Part shown: one piece after another, positions 18,150 through 26,821 of the stretch
How positions within the stretch are numbered: the first letter of the stretch is position 1
Layout: the number at the start of each line of letters is the position of its first letter
From: Desulfocucumis palustris
GTDB taxonomy: Bacteria > Bacillota > Desulfotomaculia > Desulfotomaculales > Desulfocucumaceae
Assembly: GCF_002933875.1 (NCBI RefSeq)
Contig: NZ_BFAV01000141.1
Coordinates: 1-64,000 of the forward strand
Direction of reading: 5' to 3'
DNA length: 64,000 nt
Translations under genes and position numbers: made by a program
Notes under the pieces: generated by a model
Database searches by the model: none
The model's input: the letters and a program-made list of their open reading frames with translations, nothing else
Told to the model about the DNA's origin: nothing

Positions 18150-19526
18150 TCAATCAGCGCGCAGCCCCCTGACAATTTCCTCCATGCGCATGGAGCGGGA
18201 GCCCTTTACCAGCACCGCGTCTCCCGGCCGGAGTATTCCCTTCAGGCAGATAAGCGCGTCGCCGCTATAATTAAAATGCAGGGTTCTGTCTTTTTGCAGC
18301 CCCGCTGCCAGGCCCCCCCGGTTAATATGCCCGGAGAGTTCACCCACGGTTAAAAGATAGTCCACACCCATGGCCGCGGCGGCTTCACCTATCTCCCGGT
18401 GAGCCTCTTGGGCCCTGTCCCCCAATTCCAGCATGTCTGCCAGAACCGCAATCCTGCGGCCTTTTACCGGAATTTCAGCCAAAACCTGCAGGGCCGCCTT
18501 CATGGAAAAGGGATTGGCGTTATAGGTATCATTAATAATTTTCACGCCCCCGGCATCCAGAATTTCCAGGCGCATGGCCGTAAGGGCCGCGCTCTCCAGA
18601 CCCCGGGCGATTTGCTCGCCGTTAAGCTCCATTTTCTGCCCCACCGCCACAGCCGCCAGGGCGTTAATAACATTATGCCTTCCGGGCAGAGGAACGAAAA
18701 ATTCCATATCCCCCCGGGGCGTTGCCGCCAGAAAACGGTTGCCGCTTCCCTCCGGCCGCACCTCCCGGGGATAAAAGTCCATATCTTTCCCCTCACCGAA
18801 AAAAAGTACGCTGCCCCGGCACCTTTTGGCCTGCTCCCTGATATGCGGACTGTCTCCGTGCAGTACCGCAAAGCCCGCCGGGGGAATATGGTCCAGCAGC
18901 TCCCCCTTGGCCCGGGCGATATTTTCCACGCTGCCCAGCCGCTCCAGGTGCGCCTCGCCGATATTGGTTATAACTCCGGCGCCGGGCAGGGCTATGTGGC
19001 AGAGCCGGTCTATTTCACCCGGACCCCGCATGGCCATTTCAACCACCGCCGCCCGGTGTTCCCCGGATATTTGCAGCAGGGTAAGCGGGAGTCCTATCTC
19101 ATTGTTGAAATTGCCTTCTGTTTTCAGGGTTTTATATTTTGTGGAAAGCACCGAGTGAATCAAATCCCTGGTGCTGGTCTTTCCCGAGCTTCCGGTAACG
19201 CCAATTACCGGAACGCCGGATTTTTCACGGTTGTGCCGGGCAAGGTCCTGCAGGGCGGCCAGTGAGTCGCGGACTAAAAGGCAGGGAACCCCCCCGGGCA
19301 GCCCGGGCACCTCCCTTTCCACCACCGCGCCGGCGGCCCCGGCTAAAAAAGCCGCCTGAACAAAGTTGTGCCCGTCAAAATTTTCTCCGGACAGGGCGAA
19401 AAAAAGCTCACCCTTATTCAACTTCCTGGAATCGGTGGATACGGCGGCAACCAGCCCCGTTCCATTCCCACCCCTTACTTCCGCCCCAATAACGCCGGCG
19501 ATATTATCCAGGGAAAGGGGTAGCAT
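18150..19526 (-). CDS. murF: UDP-MurNAc-tripeptide--D-alanyl-D-alanine ligase MurF
   Basis: MurF adds D-Ala-D-Ala to the cytosolic UDP-MurNAc-tripeptide. The 458-residue protein has the Mur N-terminal substrate domain with VSTDSRKLNKGELFFAL. The P-loop GVTGSSGKTSTRDLI is near residue 110, followed by TEGNFNNEIGLPL. The C-terminal ligase domain contains NDTYNANPFSMKAAL. GAGGTG lies just before the ATG. It follows murE by 74 bp on the same strand. Confidence 0.97.
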   Translation of the reverse strand: MLPLSLDNIAGVIGAEVRGGNGTGLVAAVSTDSRKLNKGELFFALSGENFDGHNFVQAAFLAGAAGAVVEREVPGLPGGVPCLLVRDSLAALQDLARHNREKSGVPVIGVTGSSGKTSTRDLIHSVLSTKYKTLKTEGNFNNEIGLPLTLLQISGEHRAAVVEMAMRGPGEIDRLCHIALPGAGVITNIGEAHLERLGSVENIARAKGELLDHIPPAGFAVLHGDSPHIREQAKRCRGSVLFFGEGKDMDFYPREVRPEGSGNRFLAATPRGDMEFFVPLPGRHNVINALAAVAVGQKMELNGEQIARGLESAALTAMRLEILDAGGVKIINDTYNANPFSMKAALQVLAEIPVKGRRIAVLADMLELGDRAQEAHREIGEAAAAMGVDYLLTVGELSGHINRGGLAAGLQKDRTLHFNYSGDALICLKGILRPGDAVLVKGSRSMRMEEIVRGLRAD

Positions 19527-19600
19527 AGTCTCACCTCTATCTTTAAGCGTCTTTGCAACAATTGCCTTTAACCGCGGCGGCTTTGTGTTCCGGCCCCGGT

Positions 19601-21097
19601 TTATGAAAGCGGGCCTTTTTGCATCCTGTCCTCAATAAAGCGGGCCGCTTCCTCCCGGTCGTCAAAATGGTGCCTGGTATCCCCTATGATTTGATAATCC
19701 TCGTGCCCCTTGCCGGCAATTACCACCACATCCCCGGATTTGGCGCCGAATATGGCTTTTTTTATGGCGGCCCGGCGGTCGGGCTCCACATCGTAACTTG
19801 CCCCCCCCGGCATCTGGTGAATACCTTCTTTGATATCCTCAATTATTCTTAACGGGTCCTCGGTGCGGGGATTATCCGAGGTGACTATGGCCAGGTCGCT
19901 GAGCCGCACCGCTATTTCACCCATCATGGGTCTTTTTTGCCTGTCCCGGTCCCCGCCGCAACCGAAAACGGTGATCAGTCTTCCCCGGGTGATTTCCCTG
20001 GCTGTTTGCAGTATGTTTTCCAGTCCGTCCGGGGTGTGGGCATAATCCACTATAACCGTGAAATCCTGCCCTTTCCGCACCGCCTCAAAACGCCCGGCAA
20101 CACCGTCCACCCCTTCCAGGGAAGCCTTTATCCGCTCCGGGGAAAAGCCCCGGACCACTCCCAGGCTGTAGGCGGCCAGGGCGTTGTACACGTTGAACAT
20201 CCCGGTAAGCTTTAAATTGAGCCTAATTTCGGTTTCCTTGCCCCGGGCGGTGAAGGAAACACCGCCGGAGGCAATTTCAATATCTCCGGCGGTTATATCC
20301 GCCTTGCTCCTGATTCCATAGGTGACCACCGGCACCCCGGTAACCGCGATTATTTCCCCGGCCCTGGGATCGTCCGCGTTTATCACGGCAAATTTGCGCT
20401 GTCCCTTGGAACCGGACCCCAGGCCGGAAAAAAGCGCCGCCTTGACCGCCAGATAATCGTCCATGTCCCGGTGAAAATCCAGATGATCCCTGGTGAGGTT
20501 GGTAAACACGGCCACGTCATATTCTACCCCGGCCACCCGCTTCAGGGCAAGGGCGTGGGAACTTACCTCCATAACCACGGCCCCCACCCCTTCCCCGGCC
20601 ATCTCCCCCAGCAGGGCCTGCAGGTCGGCGGACTCCGGGGTGGTGTGACTTACTGCCACGGTCCTGTCCCCTACGCGGTTGGCTATGGTCCCGATCAAGC
20701 CTGTTTTAATGCCGGCCCCCCGGTAAATGGCGTCGATGAGGCTGGTGGTGGTTGTTTTTCCATTGGTCCCGGTGACTCCTATCATCTCCAGCTTCCCGGA
20801 GGGATGGCGGTAAAGGGAAGCAGCCAGCAGGGCCAGGGCCGGCCTGCTCTGTTTGACCCTGACCACCGTTACTCCCTCCGGCACCGGCACGTCCTTTTCC
20901 AGCACCAGCGCCACAGCCCCCGCCTTTACGGCCCTTTCCAGAAATATATGGCCGTCCGTTTTAAAGCCTTCCACCGCCACAAATACGTACCCGGGCTGAA
21001 CTTTCCGGGAATCATAAGCTATTCCTTTAATTTCCGGATCATTTTCGCCGTGAATATACTCTATTTTTATATCCTTTATAAGGGTACTTAATAGCAC
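19601..21097 (-). CDS. murE: UDP-MurNAc-dipeptide ligase MurE (probably meso-DAP adding)
   Basis: MurE adds the third stem-peptide residue. The 498-residue protein carries YDSRKVQPGYVFVAV, the P-loop GVTGTNGKTTTTSLI and DYAHTPDGLENIL. Most useful is TSDNPRTEDPL near residue 410: DNPR is the signature of meso-diaminopimelate-specific MurE, so the cell wall is probably DAP-type. This fits the diaminopimelate decarboxylase gene elsewhere in the window. The start is GTG, 7 nt after GGGGG. Confidence 0.97.
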   Translation of the reverse strand: MLLSTLIKDIKIEYIHGENDPEIKGIAYDSRKVQPGYVFVAVEGFKTDGHIFLERAVKAGAVALVLEKDVPVPEGVTVVRVKQSRPALALLAASLYRHPSGKLEMIGVTGTNGKTTTTSLIDAIYRGAGIKTGLIGTIANRVGDRTVAVSHTTPESADLQALLGEMAGEGVGAVVMEVSSHALALKRVAGVEYDVAVFTNLTRDHLDFHRDMDDYLAVKAALFSGLGSGSKGQRKFAVINADDPRAGEIIAVTGVPVVTYGIRSKADITAGDIEIASGGVSFTARGKETEIRLNLKLTGMFNVYNALAAYSLGVVRGFSPERIKASLEGVDGVAGRFEAVRKGQDFTVIVDYAHTPDGLENILQTAREITRGRLITVFGCGGDRDRQKRPMMGEIAVRLSDLAIVTSDNPRTEDPLRIIEDIKEGIHQMPGGASYDVEPDRRAAIKKAIFGAKSGDVVVIAGKGHEDYQIIGDTRHHFDDREEAARFIEDRMQKGPLS

Positions 21098-21205
21098 TAA
21101 AGGGCCCCCTCATATACATTTCTTTCCATAATTATATCCAGTAATTATTTGTTTAACCTTAAAACATATTAATACCGGGCGGCCGTACAGGTATCCGCTC
21201 TTGAT

Positions 21206-21238
21206 AAAAGCCTGCCGGAAGGCATCCTGCAGGCTTTT
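21206..21238 (-). terminator. Terminator-like hairpin between the PBP gene and murE
   Basis: AAAAGCCTGC and GCAGGCTTTT form a perfect 10-bp stem with a 13-nt loop 9 bp after the PBP stop codon. On the minus strand the tail has only four T residues. It may therefore attenuate rather than fully stop transcription into murE. Confidence 0.6.
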
Positions 21239-21246
21239 GTATTTAC

Positions 21247-23433
21247 TCAATCCATAATAAATTCCCAGCCCATAACCGGAGGGGCGTTATCGGACAGCCC
21301 GGGCTTATCCCTGCCCGGCGGCATAAACTCCAGCCTGACGGAGCTTCCCCGGAGAACCCTGGTTCCCGGATCCGGATTCTGTTTTTCCACCAGGCCTGTT
21401 CCCACTATTTCCGGGTGCAGCCTCATTTCCTGCAGCAGATTGCCGGCCTCATCCAGGGTCAAACCGGATAGATTGGGAACCGTCACCCTGTCCCCTCCGT
21501 CCGGCGACGCCGGCGGGCTCATATCCAGCAGCACCGTGGTGCCGCTGATCACCCTGGCTCCCCCTTCGGGTACCTGACCGTAGACAATTCCACCCTCTCC
21601 GCTGGTTTGTATGGAAAGACCGGCCTCCCTCAACATCCTGGTGGCCTCGTTAACAGGATAGTTGACCACATTGGGCACGGTAACCTCCACCCTTTCCGGC
21701 TCGTACCAGGTGAGCGGGTCCTTGGGCTTTACCAGCCCGGTGGTTTCGGGTATTTTCATATAATGCAGTACATCCCTGGCAATGGCCTGGAAAACCGGGG
21801 CGGCCACCTGGCCCCCATAGTATATTCCCCCCTGGGGCTCGGCAATCATCACCAGCAGGGCAAACTTCGGGTCGTCAGCCGGAGCGAAGCCGCTGAAGGA
21901 GGCCACATACCTGCCGCTGACATAGCCGCCGCGCTCGCCCACCACCTGGGCCGTGCCGGTTTTGCCGGCTACCCGGTATCCCTCCACAAAGGCGTTGCGC
22001 CCGGTACCCCTGGCCACCACATTTTCCAGCAACTCCCGCACCCGGGCCGAGGACTCCTGGGACAGCACCCGCCGCAAGGGCTCCGGTTCAAATTTTTTTA
22101 CCGTGTTCCCCTTGCTGTCTACAATTTCCCTGGCCAGCAGGGGCCTCATCAAAACCCCGCCGTTTGCCACCGCGGCGGTTGCCCTGAGCAGCTGAATGGG
22201 TGTGACAGCCACGGACTGCCCTATTGACATGGTGGCAATGTTCAGATTGGTCGCGTTTTTCTCCGGTATTACTATTCCGGTGGCCTCACCGGGCAAATCA
22301 ATTCCGGTTTTTTGCCCGAAGCCAAAGGCCCTTATATATTTATAAAACCTTTCCTTGCCCAATTCCAGTCCCACTTCAACAAATCCCGGGTTGCAGGAAT
22401 TCATCACCACTTCCTCAAAGGTAAGGCTTCCGTGTCCCCCGGCCTTCCAGCAGCGTATCTTACGGTCAGCCACCTTGGCATAGCCGGGGTCGTAAAAACG
22501 GTCGCTGTTCCTCACAGTGTTTTCATTCACAGCGGCGGAGGTGGTTACTATTTTATAGGTGGAGCCCGGCTCGTAATTATACCAGATGGCCGGGTTGCGG
22601 TCCCAGACGCTTCTGGGGACGTTTTTCCAGTCGTTGGAGTTAAATGTGGGCCTGTTGCCCATGGCCAGTATTTCTCCGGTTTTGGGCTCCATCACCATAA
22701 CCACCGCCAGTTTGGGCTGGTATCTGGCCATTACATTGTCCAGTTCCCTCTCCACAAAATACTGAATGGTTTCGTCAATGGTCAGCACCAGGCTGTTGCC
22801 CTTTTCCGGCGGGATATATCTTTCAATGGGATTTTGCACCTTCCGCCCCGCGGCGTCGTGCTCCACCAAGATCCTCCCGGGCTTCCCCTTTAGAGTTTCG
22901 TCGAAGGTTTTTTCAATTCCCATCAGTCCCTGGTTATCCACCCCGGTAATACCCAGCAGGTGGGGCGCCAGGGTCTCGTGCAAATAATTTCTCTTGCTCT
23001 CCTCCACCAGGTAGATGCCTTGCAAATTCAGTTCCTTTATCCTGGCTGAAACCTCGGGGGTAACTTTCCTTTTCAGCCACTCGTAGGAGGACTTGCGGCT
23101 TAATATTTTATATACTTTGTCCCTGTCAATATCCAGTACCGGAGCAAGCGCCTCCGCAGTTTTGGCGGTATCTTTAACCTGATGCGGCAGGGCGTAAACG
23201 GAATCCACGCTTACGCTGGTGACCAACTCCCGGCCATTCCTGTCGTAAATGTTGCCGCGCATGGCTTCCACAGGAATTTCCCTCATGCGAACTTCCATGG
23301 CCATCTTCTGAAGATCGTCACCATGAACAAACTGAATCCAGGCCAATCTGAATATTAAACCCAGAAAGGCCAAAACACAGATTAAAAAAAGCCAGGTGAG
23401 CCTCTTCCGGACCACTATGCCCGTAGTGCGCAT
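21247..23433 (-). CDS. Class B penicillin-binding protein with two PASTA domains (SpoVD/FtsI type)
   Basis: This transpeptidase cross-links peptidoglycan at the septum or spore cortex with its SEDS partner. The 728-residue protein has one N-terminal membrane helix (about 12-32), then a PBP dimerisation domain. The transpeptidase domain has STYK near residue 291, SCN near 346 and KTGTA near 491, all intact. Two PASTA domains follow (about 593-655 and 662-712). Two PASTA repeats and the gene position are shared by vegetative Pbp2B and sporulation SpoVD of Bacillus, so the symbol is left blank. AAGGAGG precedes the ATG. Confidence 0.95.
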   Translation of the reverse strand: MRTTGIVVRKRLTWLFLICVLAFLGLIFRLAWIQFVHGDDLQKMAMEVRMREIPVEAMRGNIYDRNGRELVTSVSVDSVYALPHQVKDTAKTAEALAPVLDIDRDKVYKILSRKSSYEWLKRKVTPEVSARIKELNLQGIYLVEESKRNYLHETLAPHLLGITGVDNQGLMGIEKTFDETLKGKPGRILVEHDAAGRKVQNPIERYIPPEKGNSLVLTIDETIQYFVERELDNVMARYQPKLAVVMVMEPKTGEILAMGNRPTFNSNDWKNVPRSVWDRNPAIWYNYEPGSTYKIVTTSAAVNENTVRNSDRFYDPGYAKVADRKIRCWKAGGHGSLTFEEVVMNSCNPGFVEVGLELGKERFYKYIRAFGFGQKTGIDLPGEATGIVIPEKNATNLNIATMSIGQSVAVTPIQLLRATAAVANGGVLMRPLLAREIVDSKGNTVKKFEPEPLRRVLSQESSARVRELLENVVARGTGRNAFVEGYRVAGKTGTAQVVGERGGYVSGRYVASFSGFAPADDPKFALLVMIAEPQGGIYYGGQVAAPVFQAIARDVLHYMKIPETTGLVKPKDPLTWYEPERVEVTVPNVVNYPVNEATRMLREAGLSIQTSGEGGIVYGQVPEGGARVISGTTVLLDMSPPASPDGGDRVTVPNLSGLTLDEAGNLLQEMRLHPEIVGTGLVEKQNPDPGTRVLRGSSVRLEFMPPGRDKPGLSDNAPPVMGWEFIMD

Positions 23434-23475
23434 AGCCCTCCTCCTTAGAAGTACCCACCCGAAGGCTTGACCAAT

Positions 23476-23982
23476 TTATCCCCGTATATGCTCCATCAGG
23501 TTTACAAACGCCTGAAGCACATGGTTCCTTTTTTCCTGCGGCTTGCTTTCCGCCTCTTCCCCTCCAGGATTTTCAGCGGCCGTCCCGGCTGTGGCAGCCG
23601 GCTTCCGGTCATTTTGGCCGGTTACGTCCGCGTCAATCAGCACCACGTTTTTGTTATCCGGCCTGACCATCCCCAATTTGGTAGTCGCCACCTTTTCCAC
23701 GTATTCCAGGGAAGTCAGCCGGTTAATTCCTTCGTTTAGCTGGTTTGTCTCCTGCTGAAGTCCGGCAAGCTCTTTTTCCAGACGGTATATTTTATAACCT
23801 GTGATAAGCACCTGGGTATAATAAAACGCAATCATGATACCGGTGCAAAAAATTATACATACCAGTCCGGCAAGCATAACCTGGCCTTTACGGGGCAGCG
23901 GGCCGCGCCGCGGGCGCCGGGCAATCCGGCGGTCTTCCTCGGGCAGGCTGTAATGCTCGTACCGCTCTTGCGCTACTATCAC
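23476..23982 (-). CDS. ftsL: FtsL-like divisome protein
   Basis: The 168-residue bitopic protein has a basic proline-rich cytoplasmic tail (residues 1-33) and one membrane helix (about 36-60). A leucine-rich coiled coil (about 64-100) leads into EYVEKVATTKLGMVRPDNKNVVLI, the FtsL/septum-initiation pattern. A low-complexity acidic and Ala-rich tail extends beyond the usual length. Sequence is poorly conserved in FtsL, so position between rsmH and the PBP gene carries much of the call. It starts at GTG. Confidence 0.85.
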   Translation of the reverse strand: MIVAQERYEHYSLPEEDRRIARRPRRGPLPRKGQVMLAGLVCIIFCTGIMIAFYYTQVLITGYKIYRLEKELAGLQQETNQLNEGINRLTSLEYVEKVATTKLGMVRPDNKNVVLIDADVTGQNDRKPAATAGTAAENPGGEEAESKPQEKRNHVLQAFVNLMEHIRG

Positions 23983-23989
23983 AGCTTAT

Positions 23990-25015
23990 TCACACTCCCG
24001 TCCCTTTAGAACTTGGAATTTTCTCCGCTATACGCAGCCTGGCGCTGCGCGAGCGGGGATTTTTATCAATCTCTTCCGCCGAAGGTGTCACACCCCTGGG
24101 CGCCACATCCCTTATAACCGGCTCCCTGCCGCAGGCGCAGACCGGAAAGTCCCTGGGACATACACAGGGACGCGCCATCTTCCGGAAGGTTTCCTTAACC
24201 AGCCTGTCCTCCAGGGAATGAAAGGTGATCACGCAAAGACGCCCGCCCGGCGCCAGGCGGTCAACCGCGGCGAGAATGGATTCCCTGATAATTCCCAGCT
24301 CGTTGTTTACCGCAATTCTTAAAGCCTGAAAGGTCCTTTTGGCCGGATGCGGCCCTTCTCTTCTGTCTCTGGCGGGAATGGCGCTTTTAATAATTTCCAC
24401 CAGCCTGAAGGTGGTCTCAATGGGGCGCTTTCCCCTTTCCCGGGCAATAAAGGACGCTATTCTGGCGGCATGTTTCTCCTCGCCGTATTCCCTGATTATC
24501 CGGGACAGTTCCTTTTCAGGCCGATTGTTGACAATGTCCCCGGCAGTTTCAGGGTTTTCCCGGTTCATTCTCATATCCAGGGGAGCGTCGTGCATATAAC
24601 TGAATCCCCTGGCGGGGTTATCCAGCTGATAGGAACTTACTCCCAAATCAAACAGTATGCCGTTTACCTCTTTGATGCCCATGTTGTCCAGCACCTGTGC
24701 CAGCCGGCTGAAATTTTCCCTGACCAGCATGACCCTGTCCCCGTAGCCCGCCAGTTTTTCGCCGGCAGCCGCAATGGCGTCGGCATCCTGGTCAAGCCCT
24801 ATGAGCCTCCCGCCGGGCGTTGTCCTTTTCAGTATTTCGGTGCTGTGTCCGCCACCACCCAGGGTGCAGTCGACAAATATCCCCCCCGGAAAGGGTTTAA
24901 GCCCCTCCATAACCTCCCGCAGCAGCACGGGAATGTGTGCGAATACACCGGGGGTTTGCTCCTCGGTCATCAATTGCATCATTCTTTTCCGGTAAAATTT
25001 ATAAACTGGGAACAT
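23990..25015 (-). CDS. rsmH: 16S rRNA (cytosine1402-N4)-methyltransferase RsmH
   Basis: RsmH (MraW) methylates N4 of C1402 in 16S rRNA near the ribosomal P site using S-adenosylmethionine. Family motifs are [25 protein letters not shown] (SAM motif I), [12 protein letters not shown] and [15 protein letters not shown]-like [16 protein letters not shown] Cys-rich [12 protein letters not shown] segment lies near residue 300. The exact start is unclear: ATGs at 25015, 24982 and 24970 are in frame and none has a strong ribosome site. The last gives the more usual N-terminus. Confidence 0.95.
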   Translation of the reverse strand: MFPVYKFYRKRMMQLMTEEQTPGVFAHIPVLLREVMEGLKPFPGGIFVDCTLGGGGHSTEILKRTTPGGRLIGLDQDADAIAAAGEKLAGYGDRVMLVRENFSRLAQVLDNMGIKEVNGILFDLGVSSYQLDNPARGFSYMHDAPLDMRMNRENPETAGDIVNNRPEKELSRIIREYGEEKHAARIASFIARERGKRPIETTFRLVEIIKSAIPARDRREGPHPAKRTFQALRIAVNNELGIIRESILAAVDRLAPGGRLCVITFHSLEDRLVKETFRKMARPCVCPRDFPVCACGREPVIRDVAPRGVTPSAEEIDKNPRSRSARLRIAEKIPSSKGTGV

Positions 25016-25073
25016 TCCCCGGTCAAATTGTCAGCAGGCAGCTTCTTCCGGCAACACCTAAAAGGTTTGTCCC

Positions 25074-25511
25074 CTAAATCCCCAGGTCGAATCCTCCGAT
25101 TTTTTCCGCTATTTCCTCCAACGAACCGGCGGCTCCCTGGTTGTACTCCTGCCACCTGGCCGCTGACCAGATTTCAACCCTGGAGGATACACCTATTATC
25201 ATGGTATCCTTTTCTAGTCCGGCGTATTCCCTGAGGTTACCCGGGACAAGAATTCTTCCCTGCTTATCAACCTCACACTCGGTGGCGCCGGCAAAAAGAA
25301 AGCGGCTAAAAGCCCTGGCGTCCTTCATGGTCACAGGCAGGGAGCGTATTTTCTGTTCAAGGGCGTCCCATTCCCTGGGGGGAAAAACAAAAAGACAGCC
25401 ATCCAGACCCTTGGTCAGGACAAACCTCTCCCCCAGCCCCTCCCGAAAGCGGGCGGGCATGAAGAGCCTTCCCTTGGCGTCAATGGCATGTTGAAATTCA
25501 CCCATGAACAT
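25074..25511 (-). CDS. mraZ: Transcriptional regulator MraZ
   Basis: MraZ is a small DNA-binding protein that forms ring oligomers and controls its own dcw operon. The 145-residue protein has two AbrB-like half-domains, each with the DxxGR signature: [19 protein letters not shown] near residue 8 and [19 protein letters not shown] near residue 82. The N-terminus MFMGEFQH is characteristic, supporting the start at 25511. It is the first gene of the cluster, directly behind the repeated boxes at 25531-25570. Confidence 0.97.
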   Translation of the reverse strand: MFMGEFQHAIDAKGRLFMPARFREGLGERFVLTKGLDGCLFVFPPREWDALEQKIRSLPVTMKDARAFSRFLFAGATECEVDKQGRILVPGNLREYAGLEKDTMIIGVSSRVEIWSAARWQEYNQGAAGSLEEIAEKIGGFDLGI

Positions 25512-25530
25512 TAGCTACTCACCCACCGTA

Positions 25531-25570
25531 CCGCACTATGGATCCACTTTCCACCACTTTCCCCCACTTA
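25531..25570 (-). promoter_or_regulatory. MraZ operator: four tandem decameric boxes
   Basis: On the minus strand, four consecutive decamers at exact 10-bp spacing start at 25570, 25560, 25550 and 25540. They share AGTG at the same position, and two read AAAGTGG. This fits the published MraZ box consensus AAAGTGKNNN. The boxes lie about 20 bp before mraZ, next to AT-rich DNA with a possible -10 (TATAGA, just upstream). Autoregulation of dcw is the natural inference. Confidence 0.8.
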
Positions 25571-25721
25571 TTCTATATTAATACCTCAAACCCTTTAACC
25601 GCAATAAAAAAAATAAAAATGAGTCTGTGGAACTATTTCAATAGCAGACAAGGGGACGGACATCCCGGGTTAATTAAGCCCTTTTTCCTTAGCAATTCAC
25701 AGGGAAATATTTTTCTGCAGG

Positions 25722-26621
25722 TTAATCGAACCAGTTGTTTTCAATCCAGTGGACTAAAGGGCTGATGTCCATATCTCCGGCCAGGGATTTTAGTTCGGCA
25801 ATACCCTGATAGTCATCCAGGGGAATTGGTTTGGGCAGCAGGGGGTTAACCCGGTAATAACGCGGACCCAGAAGCTGCGAGCTGAATTTGGCGTCCACCT
25901 CCACCAGCCCGTCAAACATTAAACTTAAAAGCGGCAGCGGCGGCTTGGTATAAAGCGCCCATTCCAGGGCGCCCCAACCCGTCGTGTCGGCATCTATTTT
26001 CAGCGGGCAGAATCCGGTGCCCAGGGAAAGAAGGTATATCCGGTCCAATTTCTGATTGCCCGCAAGCACATCGCCGGCCAGGGCAATCGCCGCCGTGCTG
26101 GGGTTGTTGGCGGCAACCCCGCCGTCGATATAGCCGCGGTAGGATGGAAAATAAACCGGCGCCGCGCTGCTGGAAAGGGCAACATCGATTACCTTTTCCT
26201 CCAGGGTATCCGAATTGGGAAAGTTGTTAAAAAAGACGGCGCTCCAGTTAAGAGGGCCGGTTACCCTGAATGATGGTATGAGCACCTTTTTTTCCAGATC
26301 CTTAAGCTTGAGCTCACATGAAAATATGGAGCACAACAGTTCTTTCAGATTGCCGTTGTCGTATTTGGGCCTGAACAGCTCAAGATATCTGGGGCTAAAA
26401 ATATATTCCCCGTTTTTCTCCGAATAAAGCTCGGCCAGCCTTCCGGGGGTAACACCCGCCGCAAGACCCAGGGCTATGAAGGAGCCCGTGGATGTTCCGG
26501 CAAAAAAATGCGTGTTTTTGATTAAACCGGGGAAAATATCGTCCAGCCTTTTCAGCAGGCCGGCTGTAAGAGCACCGCGAATACCCCCTCCGTCAAAGGC
26601 CATTATTCTGTATTTGGCCAT
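25722..26621 (-). CDS. Patatin-like phospholipase/acyl hydrolase
   Basis: The 299-residue cytosolic protein has the full patatin signature: oxyanion loop DGGGIRG near residue 10, nucleophile elbow GTSTG near residue 44 and the catalytic-dyad motif DGG near residue 168, followed by VAANNPS. It should hydrolyse acyl esters of membrane lipids. The ATG at 26621 is 7 nt after GGGGGTG; a GTG one codon earlier is less well placed. It stands alone on the transcript, 210 bp after the mraZ promoter. CBASS effector CapV is also a patatin, but no cyclase is encoded nearby, so a housekeeping lipase is more likely. Confidence 0.9.
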   Translation of the reverse strand: MAKYRIMAFDGGGIRGALTAGLLKRLDDIFPGLIKNTHFFAGTSTGSFIALGLAAGVTPGRLAELYSEKNGEYIFSPRYLELFRPKYDNGNLKELLCSIFSCELKLKDLEKKVLIPSFRVTGPLNWSAVFFNNFPNSDTLEEKVIDVALSSSAAPVYFPSYRGYIDGGVAANNPSTAAIALAGDVLAGNQKLDRIYLLSLGTGFCPLKIDADTTGWGALEWALYTKPPLPLLSLMFDGLVEVDAKFSSQLLGPRYYRVNPLLPKPIPLDDYQGIAELKSLAGDMDISPLVHWIENNWFD

Positions 26622-26714
26622 CACAGTTCACCCCCGCAAGCAGTAAAATTATTATCCAAATTATGCTCCGCCCCGGACGATGGTGCAGCCTTTGGGGTTA
26701 CTACGCCGATTTGG

Positions 26715-26748
26715 GTATAAAAAAACCGCCGTGCGGGGACGGCGGTTT
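26715..26748 (-). terminator. Rho-independent terminator of lysA
   Basis: AAACCGCCGT and ACGGCGGTTT form a perfect 10-bp stem with a 6-nt loop (26723-26748). It is followed on the minus strand by an uninterrupted T7 run including stem bases. It lies 74 bp after the lysA stop. Confidence 0.88.
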
Positions 26749-26821
26749 GATTATTGAAAAGGTACCGGCCAATTGCCGGGGAAAGTTTCAAAAGCAGCTA
26801 CGCGGATTTTATGCAAATGAA

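Noticed and set aside
25062-25075. AGGTTTGTCCCCT near the mraZ stop as another dispersed-repeat copy
   Set aside because: One mismatch, overlaps the mraZ stop codon, and has no inverted arm; likely chance.
25722-26621. Patatin-like gene as a CBASS (CapV-type) antiphage effector
   Set aside because: No CD-NTase, Cap2/Cap3 or other defence gene is adjacent; flanking genes are cell-wall and lysine metabolism.
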